From NCBI RefSeq assembly GCF_030732985.1, contig NZ_JASHJX010000031.1:1-51462 (forward strand): a stretch of 51,462 nucleotides of DNA. Reading direction: 5' to 3'. This DNA is from Nioella sp. MMSF_3534. GTDB taxonomy: Bacteria > Pseudomonadota > Alphaproteobacteria > Rhodobacterales > Rhodobacteraceae. The notes beneath the pieces are model-generated. The model was not told the DNA's origin and searched no databases. It saw only the letters and a list, made by a program, of their open reading frames with translations. The position numbers and the translations under genes were made by a program. This document shows, in pieces, positions 24,588-32,998 of this stretch; the first letter of the stretch is position 1, and each line of letters opens with the position of its first letter.

Positions 24588-25768
24588 CGCCCCAGCTCCC
24601 GCATGCCTCGGTCGATGCCTTCCAGCGTCATCGGCACCATGCGGCCTTCGAAGATGTCATGGATCATCTTGATGGATTGGGTGTAGCGCCAATGCGGTTC
24701 CGGCGTGGGGTTGATCCACATGTGGTTTGGCCATTGGGCGCGGGCGCGGTCCAGCCAGACCTGTCCGGCTTCCTTGTTCCAATGCTCGTTCGCGCCGCCG
24801 GGCATGGCGATCTCATAGGGGGACATGGCGGCGTCACCCACGAAAATGCATTTGTAATCAGACCCGTAGGTGTTCAGGATTTCCTGCGTCGGGATCTGCT
24901 CGGTCCAGCGGCGGGCATTGTCCTTCCACACCCCTTCATAAAGGCAGTTGTGGAAGTAGTAATGTTCCAGATGCTTGAATTCGGACCGGGCGGCGCTGAA
25001 CAGTTCCTCCACCACGCGGATATGGGGGTCCATGCTGCCGCCCACGTCGAGAAACAGGATGACCTTCACCGCATTGTGCCGTTCGGGCCGTGTCTTCACG
25101 TCTAGGTAGCCATGTTCCGCCGTGGCGCGGATCGTGCCGTCGAGGTCCAGCTCTTCCTCGGCCCCGGTGCGCGCCCATTGGCGCAGACGCTTGAGCGCCA
25201 CCTTGATGTTGCGGGTGCCCAGTTCGATACTGTCGTCGAGGTTCTTGAACTCGCGCTTGTCCCAGACCTTCACGGCCCTCTGATGGCGGCTTTCCTTCTG
25301 ACCGATGCGCACACCCTCGGGGTTGTAGCCATAGGCCCCGAAAGGCGAGGTGCCGGCGGTGCCGATCCACTTGTTCCCGCCCTGGTGGCGGCCTTCCTGT
25401 TCCTTGAGCCGCTCGCGCAGCGTGTCCATCAGCTTTTCGAACCCGCCAAGCGCCTCGATTTCGGCCATTTCCTCGGCGCTCAGGTGCTTTTCAGCGAGCT
25501 TCTGTAGCCATTCGGCGGGGATCTCGGCCGCTTCCATCACCTGTTCCGGGGTGATCTGTTCCAACCCGCCGAAGGCATGGGCGAAGGCGCGGTCGAACCG
25601 GTCGAGGTGGCGTTCATCCTTCACCATCGCGGCGCGGGCGAGGTAGTAGAACCCGTCAAGGTCATAGGTCACCATGCCGGTGCCCACGGCCTCCAGAAAG
25701 GTCAGGTATTCGCGGACTGAAACCGGGATGCGGGCCGCGCGGAGCGTGTCGAAGAAGGGCAGGAACAT
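24584..25768 (-). CDS. VWA-domain protein, CoxE-like
   Basis: A 394-aa protein of the CoxE/VWA family that works with MoxR ATPases. The N-terminal helical part is followed by a VWA domain from about residue 230. Its metal site reads DVGGSM at residue 241, a known variant of DxSxS, and FVGDAAMSPYEI gives the later acidic residue. MoxR-VWA pairs act as chaperones that insert cofactors or remodel complexes. The MoxR partner is at 27921-28763, three genes upstream in the same direction. The gene follows a 55-aa membrane protein gene by 12 bases. Confidence 0.9.
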   Translation of the reverse strand: MFLPFFDTLRAARIPVSVREYLTFLEAVGTGMVTYDLDGFYYLARAAMVKDERHLDRFDRAFAHAFGGLEQITPEQVMEAAEIPAEWLQKLAEKHLSAEEMAEIEALGGFEKLMDTLRERLKEQEGRHQGGNKWIGTAGTSPFGAYGYNPEGVRIGQKESRHQRAVKVWDKREFKNLDDSIELGTRNIKVALKRLRQWARTGAEEELDLDGTIRATAEHGYLDVKTRPERHNAVKVILFLDVGGSMDPHIRVVEELFSAARSEFKHLEHYYFHNCLYEGVWKDNARRWTEQIPTQEILNTYGSDYKCIFVGDAAMSPYEIAMPGGANEHWNKEAGQVWLDRARAQWPNHMWINPTPEPHWRYTQSIKMIHDIFEGRMVPMTLEGIDRGMRELGR

Positions 25769-25780
25769 GCGCCGCCCCCG

Positions 25781-25948
25781 TCAGCTTCCGCCGCGCAGCA
25801 GGAAGACACCCACGAAGGTGCCGACGATCAGTCCGATCAGGCCAAGCACGCCCGCGTAATGCAGGATGTCCATGCGGTCGCCCTTGCGCCGCCAGGCCAG
25901 GAATGCGCCAAGCGCGGCCCCGATGACGAGCCCCAGAAGATTTACCAA
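25781..25948 (-). CDS. Small two-TM membrane protein (TTG start)
   Basis: A 55-aa protein with two hydrophobic helices (residues ~2-18 and ~31-51) joined by the basic loop WRRKGDRMD. It starts at TTG 25948; the ribosome site GGAGAG overlaps the stop codon of the lipoprotein gene before it (10-base gap), so translation is probably coupled. It fills the gap between the lipoprotein and VWA genes with no wasted space, and its hydrophobic pattern and short intergenic gaps make it credible. No family is known to me. Confidence 0.72.
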   Translation of the reverse strand: MVNLLGLVIGAALGAFLAWRRKGDRMDILHYAGVLGLIGLIVGTFVGVFLLRGGS

Positions 25949-25958
25949 GTCGCTCTCC

Positions 25959-27341
25959 TCAACTCCGGTTCTGCGGGGACAGGGCGGCGACCTCGGTCAG
26001 CCGGGCGCGCACATCCTGATCCCGCCCGAAGCCATAGCGCGCCCATCCAAGCGAGTCGAGGCGCACCGATGCCGCTTCCGACATGCGGCCCTCGATCTCC
26101 AGCGCTTCGGCCTTGATCATCAGAAGCGTCGCCAGAAGCGAGGCGTTCTCGGCCCGCGTCGCGGCGGGCAGGGCCTCGTTGACCAGCGTCAGCGCGCGCG
26201 CGCCGTCGCCCGTGGACAGGGCGAAGGCGGCAAGCTGCATGTTCACATGGGCGCTCTGGATACTCTCGGGGTCGATGCTGCGGAAATTGTTCCCTGCGGC
26301 GATGAAGGCGGTCACGGAGGTCTCTGCATCGCGTGACAGGGCCAGCCGTCCAAGCGCGAAATAGGAAAAGCCAAGCCGCGTGTCCCGCCAGCCTTGGTTG
26401 GTGGCGATGGCCACGGCGCGTTGCGCGGCGGCGATGCGGGCGGGGACCGGCTGCCGCCCGCCAAGCGCCTCTTCGATGGCCAGGATCCAGTCCCTGTCGA
26501 TGGGGCGGGGGGCGATTGCCGTGGCGCTGTTGCCTGCGGGATTGAGCCGCGACAGGATCGCGGGCAGGCGTGCGGCGACCTCTTCCCGCGTCATGCCGGA
26601 CCGCAGCGACCCGTCGTAGTAGGCCCGCAGGATCAGCATGTCGAAGCCGGTCAGCACCGCGTTGAAATTGTCATCGTTGAAGATCGAGTCCGGCAGCCGG
26701 TAGAGGTCATTCAGAGGACCAAGCGCCTGGCCGATTTCCTCGTGCAGGCAATCGCGCACCTCTTGCGGGCTGACATCGTTGGGGATGAAGACCGTGGCAT
26801 GTTCGCGGGTGGTCAGCGTCGTCCAGTCCAGCGTGCGGGAATTGCCACGCGCGGCGCGGAACTCGTCCCAGGAGGAGACGCGCGGCACCACGAAACAGGC
26901 CGCCTGCGGCACGGCGCGTTGCATCCGGGCGCGCGGCAGGGTCTCGATGGTGATCGACGCGGCGGTGCTGCCATGGGGCACGCGGGAAATGTCGATCCGC
27001 GCTTCGCTGCGCAGTCTCTCAATCAGCCTGTCCAGATCGCGCGACAGGGTCGGCGGCGCGCCGGGGGCGACGGCCACGGTCACCGGGCCTTCGAACCGCG
27101 ACAGAACCGGGATCAGCCGCCCGCTTTCCATCTGGAAACTCAGATCGAGGAAGTCGCGCGCGATCGCGGCGTTCGATCGCGTTGGCGGAGTGGGGTTGGG
27201 CGTGCCGAACATCGACATGGGCGGCAACGCATTGGGGATCGTGGTTTCCAGACGGCCCGGCACATCCGACAGGTTACCCGGTTCACAGGCGGCGAGGACG
27301 ACGGCGGCGGACAGGAGGAGAGCGGTTTTCTTGAACATCAT
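25959..27341 (-). CDS. DUF2927-type lipoprotein
   Basis: A 460-aa lipoprotein. The start MMFKKTALLLSAAVVLAACEPG gives a signal peptide with lipobox LAAC. The middle region (about residues 60-240, with FLDLSFQMESG and CLHEEIGQALGPLNDLYRLPDSIFNDDN) matches DUF2927, whose HEE-like motif and conserved Cys suggest a protease-like fold, though activity is unproven. The C-terminal 170 residues are helical and repeat-like, possibly TPR. ATG 27341 lies one base after the GNAT stop codon. Confidence 0.82.
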   Translation of the reverse strand: MMFKKTALLLSAAVVLAACEPGNLSDVPGRLETTIPNALPPMSMFGTPNPTPPTRSNAAIARDFLDLSFQMESGRLIPVLSRFEGPVTVAVAPGAPPTLSRDLDRLIERLRSEARIDISRVPHGSTAASITIETLPRARMQRAVPQAACFVVPRVSSWDEFRAARGNSRTLDWTTLTTREHATVFIPNDVSPQEVRDCLHEEIGQALGPLNDLYRLPDSIFNDDNFNAVLTGFDMLILRAYYDGSLRSGMTREEVAARLPAILSRLNPAGNSATAIAPRPIDRDWILAIEEALGGRQPVPARIAAAQRAVAIATNQGWRDTRLGFSYFALGRLALSRDAETSVTAFIAAGNNFRSIDPESIQSAHVNMQLAAFALSTGDGARALTLVNEALPAATRAENASLLATLLMIKAEALEIEGRMSEAASVRLDSLGWARYGFGRDQDVRARLTEVAALSPQNRS

Positions 27342-27342
27342 C

Positions 27343-27798
27343 TCACCCCGTCGCGCGCCGATAGACCATGAAATCGGTCGCTGTCGCGATCTTGTCATAA
27401 AGCGCGCGGGCTTTGTCATTGCCGCTCTGGGTCAGCCAGTAGACGGCGGGGCGTCCTTCTGCATCGGCATCCGCATAGACCGTCTCGATCAGCGCCCGCG
27501 CCACGCCCTGTCCGCGCGCGGCAGGGGTGGTGAACAGATCCTGCAGATATGTCACCGGCTCTGGCCGCCAGCCATGGGCATGGGCGATGGCATGAACGAG
27601 GCCCACCGGGGTCTCTCCGTTCCACGCGATCCAGCCGCGCATGTCGGTCACGGTGGGGTCCGCATAGCGCGCAAAGGTCGCGTCATAGGTGCTGTCTGGA
27701 AGCTCGGTCTTGTAGAAGGCCAGGTAGTCCCGCCATAGCGGGGCCCAGTGGGCACGATCCTCTTGCCGGATCATGCGGATCTCCAGGTTTGTGCTCAC
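27343..27798 (-). CDS. GNAT-family N-acetyltransferase
   Basis: A 151-aa acetyltransferase. The acetyl-CoA-binding signature is LQDLFTTPAARGQGVARALIE (R/Q-x-x-G-x-A form), and the C-terminal YWLTQSGNDKARALYDKIATATDFMVYRR is typical of GNAT enzymes acting on small molecules or protein N-termini. I use GTG 27798, which has GAGG 8 bases upstream; a longer frame to 27879 lacks a ribosome site. It is directly followed by the DUF2927 gene. The substrate is unknown. Confidence 0.85.
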   Translation of the reverse strand: MSTNLEIRMIRQEDRAHWAPLWRDYLAFYKTELPDSTYDATFARYADPTVTDMRGWIAWNGETPVGLVHAIAHAHGWRPEPVTYLQDLFTTPAARGQGVARALIETVYADADAEGRPAVYWLTQSGNDKARALYDKIATATDFMVYRRATG

Positions 27799-27920
27799 CC
27801 TTGCGGCCTCATGTTTATTGTTCTGTTCGTTGGAACCAGAGCTAGGGGTCGATTGTGGCACAAATCGGGAGCTGTGCAAGCGAAGTCGGGGAAAGCTGCG
27901 GGCAATCCCTGGTTGCGGGC

Positions 27921-28763
27921 CTAACGCCGTTGCTGACGCGCCATGAAGGCCAGCCGTTCGAACAGCGCCACATCCTGCTCGTTCTTCAACAGCGCCCCGT
28001 GCAGTTTCGGCAGCGCACTGGCCCCGTCACGCTTCAGATCCTCCGGGTCCAGATCCTCGGCCAGCAGCAGTTTCAGCCAGTCCAGCACCTCGGAGGTGGA
28101 GGGTTTTTTCTTCAGCCCCTGCTGTTCGCGGATTTCATAGAACTGGGTCAGCGCCTCGGTCAGCAGGCGCGGCTTGATGCCGGGGTGGTGGACCTCGACG
28201 ATCTGTTTCAGCGTGTCCAGATCTGGGAAGCGGATATAGTGGAAGAAACAGCGCCGCAGAAAGGCGTCGGGCAGTTCTTTTTCGTTGTTCGAGGTGATGA
28301 TGACGATAGGCCGGGTCCTGGCGCGGATCGTTTCGCCGGTCTCGTAGACGAAGAACTCCATCCGGTCGAGTTCCTGCAACAGGTCGTTCGGAAACTCGAT
28401 ATCGGCCTTGTCGATCTCGTCGATCAGCAGAACGCATTTGCCTTCCGTTTCAAAGGCCTGCCACAGCTTGCCCTTGCGGATATAGTTCGCAACATCGTGA
28501 ACGCGCTCATCCCCCAGTTGAGAATCGCGCAAGCGGCTGACCGCGTCATATTCATAGAGACCCTGCTGCGCGCGGGTCGTGGATTTCACGTGCCATTCGA
28601 TGATCGGCAGGCCAAGCGCGCCCGCAACCTGCCGTGCCAATTCGGTTTTTCCCGTTCCGGGCTCGCCCTTTACCAGCAGCGGACGCTCCAGCGTCACCGC
28701 CGCGTTCACGGCTACGGTCAGGTCTTCGGTTGCCACATAGGTGGCCGTTCCGTCGAATTTCAT
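27921..28763 (-). CDS. MoxR-family AAA+ ATPase
   Basis: A 280-aa AAA+ protein. The Walker A motif is GEPGTGKT (residues 33-40), Walker B is VLLIDEIDKA (111-120), and sensor 1 is IVIITSNNEKELPDAFLRRC. The MoxR group forms rings that act with VWA proteins to mature or insert metal centres and remodel complexes. It is the first gene of the stretch that ends in the CoxE-like gene, with 122 bases before the next gene, so there may be a second promoter there. GAGGCG upstream of the ATG supports the start. Confidence 0.92.
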   Translation of the reverse strand: MKFDGTATYVATEDLTVAVNAAVTLERPLLVKGEPGTGKTELARQVAGALGLPIIEWHVKSTTRAQQGLYEYDAVSRLRDSQLGDERVHDVANYIRKGKLWQAFETEGKCVLLIDEIDKADIEFPNDLLQELDRMEFFVYETGETIRARTRPIVIITSNNEKELPDAFLRRCFFHYIRFPDLDTLKQIVEVHHPGIKPRLLTEALTQFYEIREQQGLKKKPSTSEVLDWLKLLLAEDLDPEDLKRDGASALPKLHGALLKNEQDVALFERLAFMARQQRR

Positions 28764-28836
28764 TGAAACGCCTCAATAGCTTGCCCGGATGCGGGCGCGA
28801 CCATAACACGCCCTCTCCGGGCGGCAAGCGGGCATT

Positions 28837-28906
28837 ACATGGGGTGACAAGGGGGGCGCGTTCTAGTAATCGGGCGGCAATGCGACCGGGGGGGTTTGCC
28901 CCATGT
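28837..28906. other. Inverted repeat in the moxR-dksA divergent region
   Basis: ACATGGGG (28837-28844) pairs with CCCCATGT (28899-28906) across 54 bases, upstream of the DksA-like gene and downstream of the divergent moxR start. It could be a leader structure or an operator pair; no promoter could be fixed here with confidence. Confidence 0.3.
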
Positions 28907-28947
28907 GAGTCGGACACGCCCGCCCCGGTCCCTTTTAGGGGAGCACA

Positions 28948-29370
28948 ATGAAAGCCGAAGTCTTTCTGCCTGAAGATTACCGTCCCGCCGAGGGCGAGCC
29001 CTTCATGAATGAGCGACAGCTCGAATATTTCCGCCGCAAATTGCTGACCTGGAAAAACGAGCTGCTGGACGAAAGCCGTGGCACCGTTGCCGTGTTGCAG
29101 GACGATACCCGCAACATTCCCGACGTTGCCGACCGCGCATCCGAGGAGACCGACCGGGCGCTGGAACTGCGCACGCGCGATCGTCAGCGCAAGCTGATTG
29201 CCAAGATCGACTCGGCCCTGCGCCGCATCGACGAAGGCGAATACGGCTATTGCGAAGAGACCGGGGAACCGATCTCGCTCAAGCGTCTGGATGCCCGCCC
29301 GATTGCCACCCTGAGCCTCGAGGCCCAGGAACGCCACGAGCGGCGCGAAAAGGTCCATCGCGACGACTGA
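28948..29370 (+). CDS. DksA-like RNA polymerase-binding regulator
   Basis: A 140-aa transcription factor that enters the secondary channel of RNA polymerase and acts with ppGpp. It has an N-terminal coiled-coil region with the functional tip DVADRAS (residues 59-65), then the zinc-finger-like module EYGYCEETGEPISLKRLDARP and a C-terminal helix. Only one of the four usual zinc cysteines is kept (Cys102), as known for DksA of Rhodobacter relatives. A good GGGGAG ribosome site precedes the ATG, and a strong terminator follows. Confidence 0.9.
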   Translation: MKAEVFLPEDYRPAEGEPFMNERQLEYFRRKLLTWKNELLDESRGTVAVLQDDTRNIPDVADRASEETDRALELRTRDRQRKLIAKIDSALRRIDEGEYGYCEETGEPISLKRLDARPIATLSLEAQERHERREKVHRDD

Positions 29371-29425
29371 AACCTGCCGCGCCTCAGGGCGCGACGGTCA
29401 TGGATCGGCCCTTCGGGGCCGCCAG

Positions 29426-29454
29426 CACCGGGGCCGCATCGCCCCGGTGTTTTT
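29426..29454 (+). terminator. Rho-independent terminator after dksA-like gene
   Basis: Perfect 9-bp stem CACCGGGGC / GCCCCGGTG with a 6-base loop, followed by TTTTT. It lies 56 bases after the DksA-like stop and just before the monooxygenase gene. Confidence 0.92.
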
Positions 29455-29471
29455 CTTGGAAAGGGCAGTTC

Positions 29472-30644
29472 ATGCTGATCGGGCAGGAGATCACGGTTCT
29501 GGGGGCAGGCATCGGCGGGCTGGCCGTGGCCACGGCACTGGCACAGCGCGGCGCGCAGGTGCGGGTTCTGGAACAGGCCGATGCGATCCGCGAAGTTGGC
29601 GCAGGACTGCAAGTCAGCCCCAATGGCGCCGTGGTGATGAAGGCGCTTGGGCTGGGGAAGGCGCTCGCCGCGGCGGCCCCGCGCGCCCGCGCCGTCGTCC
29701 TGCGCGATTTCCGGCGCGGCGATCCGGTCTTCCGCCTGGACCTGGACCGCGACGACCGCCCCTATCACCTCACGCACCGGGCCGACCTGATCGAGATCCT
29801 GCGCCAAGCCGCGACAGAGGCAGGCGTGACGGTCGAACTTGGCCGCAAGGTCGAAGCCGTCACAACGGATGACAGCGCCACCACCCTGCGTTTCGCGGGC
29901 GGGTCAGAGGAGAGCCTGCCGCTTGTCATCGGCGCCGACGGGCTTCAGTCGCAGGCCCGCGCCGCGCTCAACCCCGCGACACGGCCTTTCTTCACCGGCC
30001 AGGTCGCCTGGCGCTGCACGATCCCGCTCGACGCGGCCGATACAGCGCCTGAGGCCACCGTTCACATGGGGCCGGGCCGCCATATCGTGACCTATCCGCT
30101 GCGCGGGGGCGAGTTGATGAACGTGGTCGCGGTCGAGGAACGCGATGGATGGGCCGCCGAGGGCTGGAACCATAAGGACCGCCCCGAGATCCTGCGCGCC
30201 GCCTTCGCCGATTTCGCGCCCGAGATCCGCGATCTGCTGTTCCGCGCCGATCAGGTCTATCTCTGGGGGCTCTTTCGCCACCCGGTGGCCAAGACCTGGG
30301 GGCAGGGGCGTCTGGCGCTGCTTGGCGATGCCGCCCACCCGACGCTGCCCTTTCTGGCGCAGGGGGCCAACATGGCGCTGGAGGATGCCTGGGTGCTGGC
30401 CGATGCGCTGGATCAGGAAGACCATATCGCCACCGCCTTCACCCGCTACCAGGCGCTGCGCAAGACCCGCTGTGCGCGAATCGTCGATGCCGCATCGCGC
30501 AATGCCGAGAACTACCACCTGCGCCCCGGCCCCTATCGTGCAGCAGCCCATCTGGCGCTGAAACTGGGCGCGCGCCTGGCCCCGAACCTGGCGGCGAACC
30601 GTTTTGACTGGCTCTACGGCCACGACGTCACCGCCCGGCGCTGA
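29472..30644 (+). CDS. FAD-dependent aromatic monooxygenase (salicylate hydroxylase-like)
   Basis: A 390-aa class A flavoprotein hydroxylase. The N-terminal FAD motif is ITVLGAGIGGLAVATALAQR (residues ~7-26); the DG-type motif is VIGADGLQSQAR; the second FAD motif is LALLGDAAHPTLPFLAQGAN. The family includes salicylate and 3- or 6-hydroxybenzoate hydroxylases, which use NAD(P)H and O2. ATG 29472 is preceded by AAGGGCAG; the frame back to 29250 crosses a terminator and is discarded. No pathway partner is adjacent, so the substrate is open. Confidence 0.88.
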   Translation: MLIGQEITVLGAGIGGLAVATALAQRGAQVRVLEQADAIREVGAGLQVSPNGAVVMKALGLGKALAAAAPRARAVVLRDFRRGDPVFRLDLDRDDRPYHLTHRADLIEILRQAATEAGVTVELGRKVEAVTTDDSATTLRFAGGSEESLPLVIGADGLQSQARAALNPATRPFFTGQVAWRCTIPLDAADTAPEATVHMGPGRHIVTYPLRGGELMNVVAVEERDGWAAEGWNHKDRPEILRAAFADFAPEIRDLLFRADQVYLWGLFRHPVAKTWGQGRLALLGDAAHPTLPFLAQGANMALEDAWVLADALDQEDHIATAFTRYQALRKTRCARIVDAASRNAENYHLRPGPYRAAAHLALKLGARLAPNLAANRFDWLYGHDVTARR

Positions 30645-30665
30645 CGCCACCCTGCGGCCCTCCTC

Positions 30666-30681
30666 TTGGCACCTGTGCCAA
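30666..30681. other. Hairpin after the monooxygenase gene
   Basis: TTGGCA-CCTG-TGCCAA is a perfect 6-bp stem with a 4-base loop, 22 bases after the stop codon. It has no T-run, so it may only be a 3'-end stabiliser. Confidence 0.35.
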
Positions 30682-30794
30682 TTCCGACGCTGCGACTCGG
30701 CGGTTTCGGTCTGCGCGGTTTGTGCAGGGCCTGTCAGCCGCGGCCGCATCCGCCCAAAGACCACAACAGGGGGGGAAGAGGTAAATCACTGACT

Positions 30795-30845
30795 TGGGCG
30801 TGAAATCTGTTCCCATTTGCGCGAGTTCACGCCCATGTGACCGGA
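30795..30845. promoter_or_regulatory. Long inverted repeat upstream of the DegP-type protease gene
   Basis: TGGGCGTGAA (30795-30804) and TTCACGCCCA (30836-30845) are a perfect 10-bp inverted repeat separated by 31 bases, about 100 bases before the protease start. Both arms would be on nearly the same helical face (about 41 bp centre to centre), as for a looped operator; a stem in the leader RNA is the alternative. The rest of the 302-bp gap 30645-30946 shows no gene. Confidence 0.5.
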
Positions 30846-30946
30846 AATGCAGAGGCATTGGTTGATTGACTCCGGCTTCGGGCAAATATCTTCTGTCATC
30901 AGAGGGCAGGGACAGCCTAAACTGGTTTGACCGGAGGAAATCGAGA

Positions 30947-32446
30947 GTGACCATGCAAACCACACATCGCCAGGCCGTCGCGCGGGCCCTACCGCAAAGC
31001 CGTTCCGCGGCACTTCCCATGACGACCCTTCTACTGATCATTGCCATGGCGCTGGCCGCCATTGCCTCGTCCACGCTGCCGGGCCGCGCCCAGGTGGCGG
31101 GTCCGTCCAGCTTTGCCGATCTGGTCGACGAAGTGGGCGACGCGGTGGTCAACATCACCACCACCAGCCTTGTCGCGTCCGGCACCGGTCCGGGGCCGCA
31201 GGTGCCCCCCGGGTCGCCGCTGGAGGATTTCTTCAATGACTTCCTCGACCGCCAGATGCCCGGCATGCCCAATGGCCCCGCGCCGCGTCGCCCCAATGCG
31301 CTTGGCTCGGGCTTCGTGATCTCCGAGGATGGCTTCATCGTGACCAACAACCACGTGATCGAAGGCGCAGACGAGATCATGGTGGAATTCCGCGATGGCA
31401 GCGAACTGCCCGCCACCGTCATCGGCACCGATCCCAACACCGATATCGCGGTGCTGAAGGTCGAACCCGAAACCCCGCTGACCTTCGTGCCCTTCGGCGA
31501 CAGCGACGTGATGCGCGTGGGCGATTGGGTGATGGCCGTGGGCAACCCGCTTGGCCAGGGCTTCTCTGTCTCCGTCGGCATCGTGTCGGCGCGGGAACGG
31601 GCGCTGTCCGGCACCTATGACGACTTCATCCAGACCGATGCGGCGATCAACCGGGGCAATTCGGGCGGGCCGCTCTTTAACATGGCGGGCGAAGTCGTTG
31701 GCGTGAACACCGCGATCCTCAGCCCCAATGGCGGCTCGATCGGGATCGGCTTCTCGATGGCGTCGAACGTCGTGGCCGGGGTCGTGAACCAGTTGCAGGA
31801 ATTCGGGGAAACCCGTCGTGGCTGGCTTGGCGTCCGCATTCAGGACGTGACGGCAGAAATCGCGGAAGGGCTTGGTCTTGACGTGGTGACCGGCGCTTTG
31901 GTCACCGATGTGCCCGAAGGCCCCGCGCGTGCGGCCGGGATGGAAGTGGGCGATGTCATCACCACCTTCGACGGCGTCGAAGTGGATGACACCCGCGAAC
32001 TGGTGCGTGTGGTCGGTGCCTCTGGCGTCGGTGAAACCGTGCGCGTCGTGGTCTATCGCGATGGCGCGACGCAGACGCTGCTGGTGACGCTTGGCCGCCG
32101 GGAAACCGCCGAATCCGAGGCTTTCCCGGATGCGCCCAGTGCCGAAGTGATGCCATCGTCCGAGATCCTCGGCCTGACGCTGGCCCCCCTGACCGACGAG
32201 GCCCGCGAGGCCAATGGCGTTCAGGATGGCCTGTTGGTCGAGGCGGTGGACCCGGAGTCCGAGGCCGCCGAGCGCGGGCTGGAACCCGGTGACGTGATCA
32301 CAGAGGTGGGCCAGCAACCGGTCAGCGACGTGGCTGGTTTCCAGGCCCGCGTAGATGAGGCCGACGAAGCAGGGCAGAACTCGATCCTGCTGCTCATCCG
32401 CCGCGACGGCACCCCGCGTTTCGTGGCGCTGCCGATCGACAAGTAA
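30947..32446 (+). CDS. Do-like periplasmic serine protease (DegP/DegQ family)
   Basis: A 499-aa HtrA protease and chaperone. A long basic leader precedes a hydrophobic signal segment (MTTLLLIIAMALAAIA) and a likely cleavage at GRAQ. The catalytic triad is His136 (TNNHVI), Asp166 (NTDIAVLKV) and Ser239 (NRGNSGGPL), and two PDZ domains follow (from ~residues 325 and 420). It degrades misfolded envelope proteins. I chose GTG 30947, 8 bases after GGAGGA; ATG 30953 is nearly equivalent, and ATG at about 31019 would give a shorter signal peptide. Confidence 0.93.
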   Translation: MTMQTTHRQAVARALPQSRSAALPMTTLLLIIAMALAAIASSTLPGRAQVAGPSSFADLVDEVGDAVVNITTTSLVASGTGPGPQVPPGSPLEDFFNDFLDRQMPGMPNGPAPRRPNALGSGFVISEDGFIVTNNHVIEGADEIMVEFRDGSELPATVIGTDPNTDIAVLKVEPETPLTFVPFGDSDVMRVGDWVMAVGNPLGQGFSVSVGIVSARERALSGTYDDFIQTDAAINRGNSGGPLFNMAGEVVGVNTAILSPNGGSIGIGFSMASNVVAGVVNQLQEFGETRRGWLGVRIQDVTAEIAEGLGLDVVTGALVTDVPEGPARAAGMEVGDVITTFDGVEVDDTRELVRVVGASGVGETVRVVVYRDGATQTLLVTLGRRETAESEAFPDAPSAEVMPSSEILGLTLAPLTDEAREANGVQDGLLVEAVDPESEAAERGLEPGDVITEVGQQPVSDVAGFQARVDEADEAGQNSILLLIRRDGTPRFVALPIDK

Positions 32447-32475
32447 GCGAAAGACCCTGTGTCATGCCAGGGCAG

Positions 32476-32506
32476 GCCCCGTCGGAATGCATCCGGCGGG
32501 GCTTTT
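32476..32506 (+). terminator. Rho-independent terminator after the DegP-type gene
   Basis: An 11-bp stem (GCCCCGTCGGA / TCCGGCGGGGC, one G-T pair) with a 5-base loop is followed by TTTT. It begins 30 bases after the protease stop codon. Confidence 0.9.
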
Positions 32507-32587
32507 CTTGCGTATGGCTTTGTCGTTGGACAGATCGCATCGCGCATGCCACCATAGGTTGATGATCTACCAGTGGGGAGTGGGACG

Positions 32588-32977
32588 ATGATTGATCCAA
32601 AGGCAGTGGCCGAGATGGCTGCGCAATACACGGCGGCCTGGAATTCCAAATCGGCAGAGGCCGTTGCGTCATTCTATGCGGAAGATGGGGAGATCATCAT
32701 CAATCGCGGCGATCCCTGGACCGGGCGGTCCCGTGTGCAGGACATGGCGGCTGGCTTTTACGCGGATGTGCCGGACCTGACGCTGACCTGCGATGATCTG
32801 CGCGTATCCGGCAATCATGCAATATTTGTCTGGAGCTTTACCGGCCATGATGCAGGGACGGGAAATGCTCTGCATGTGAGAGGCTGGGAAGAGTGGGAGC
32901 TGACCGACGATCTGAAAGTTGCCGCGTCGCGGGGTTGGTTCGATGCGGATGACTATGCCCGGCAAGCAGCGGGATAG
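32588..32977 (+). CDS. SnoaL-like / NTF2-fold protein
   Basis: A 129-aa protein with the NTF2-like fold: an N-terminal helix (VAEMAAQYTAAWNSKSAEAVASFY), the AEDGEIIINRGDPWTGR segment and later strands ending in GWFDADDYARQ. Such proteins act as small isomerases, cyclases or binding proteins, and the reaction here cannot be told. ATG 32588 has GGGGAG 7 bases upstream and is preferred over the in-frame GTG 15 bases earlier. Base composition is a little lower in G+C than the neighbours, which may mark a more recent arrival. Confidence 0.78.
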   Translation: MIDPKAVAEMAAQYTAAWNSKSAEAVASFYAEDGEIIINRGDPWTGRSRVQDMAAGFYADVPDLTLTCDDLRVSGNHAIFVWSFTGHDAGTGNALHVRGWEEWELTDDLKVAASRGWFDADDYARQAAG

Positions 32978-32998
32978 GGCGCGCTTCCGAAATGCGTT

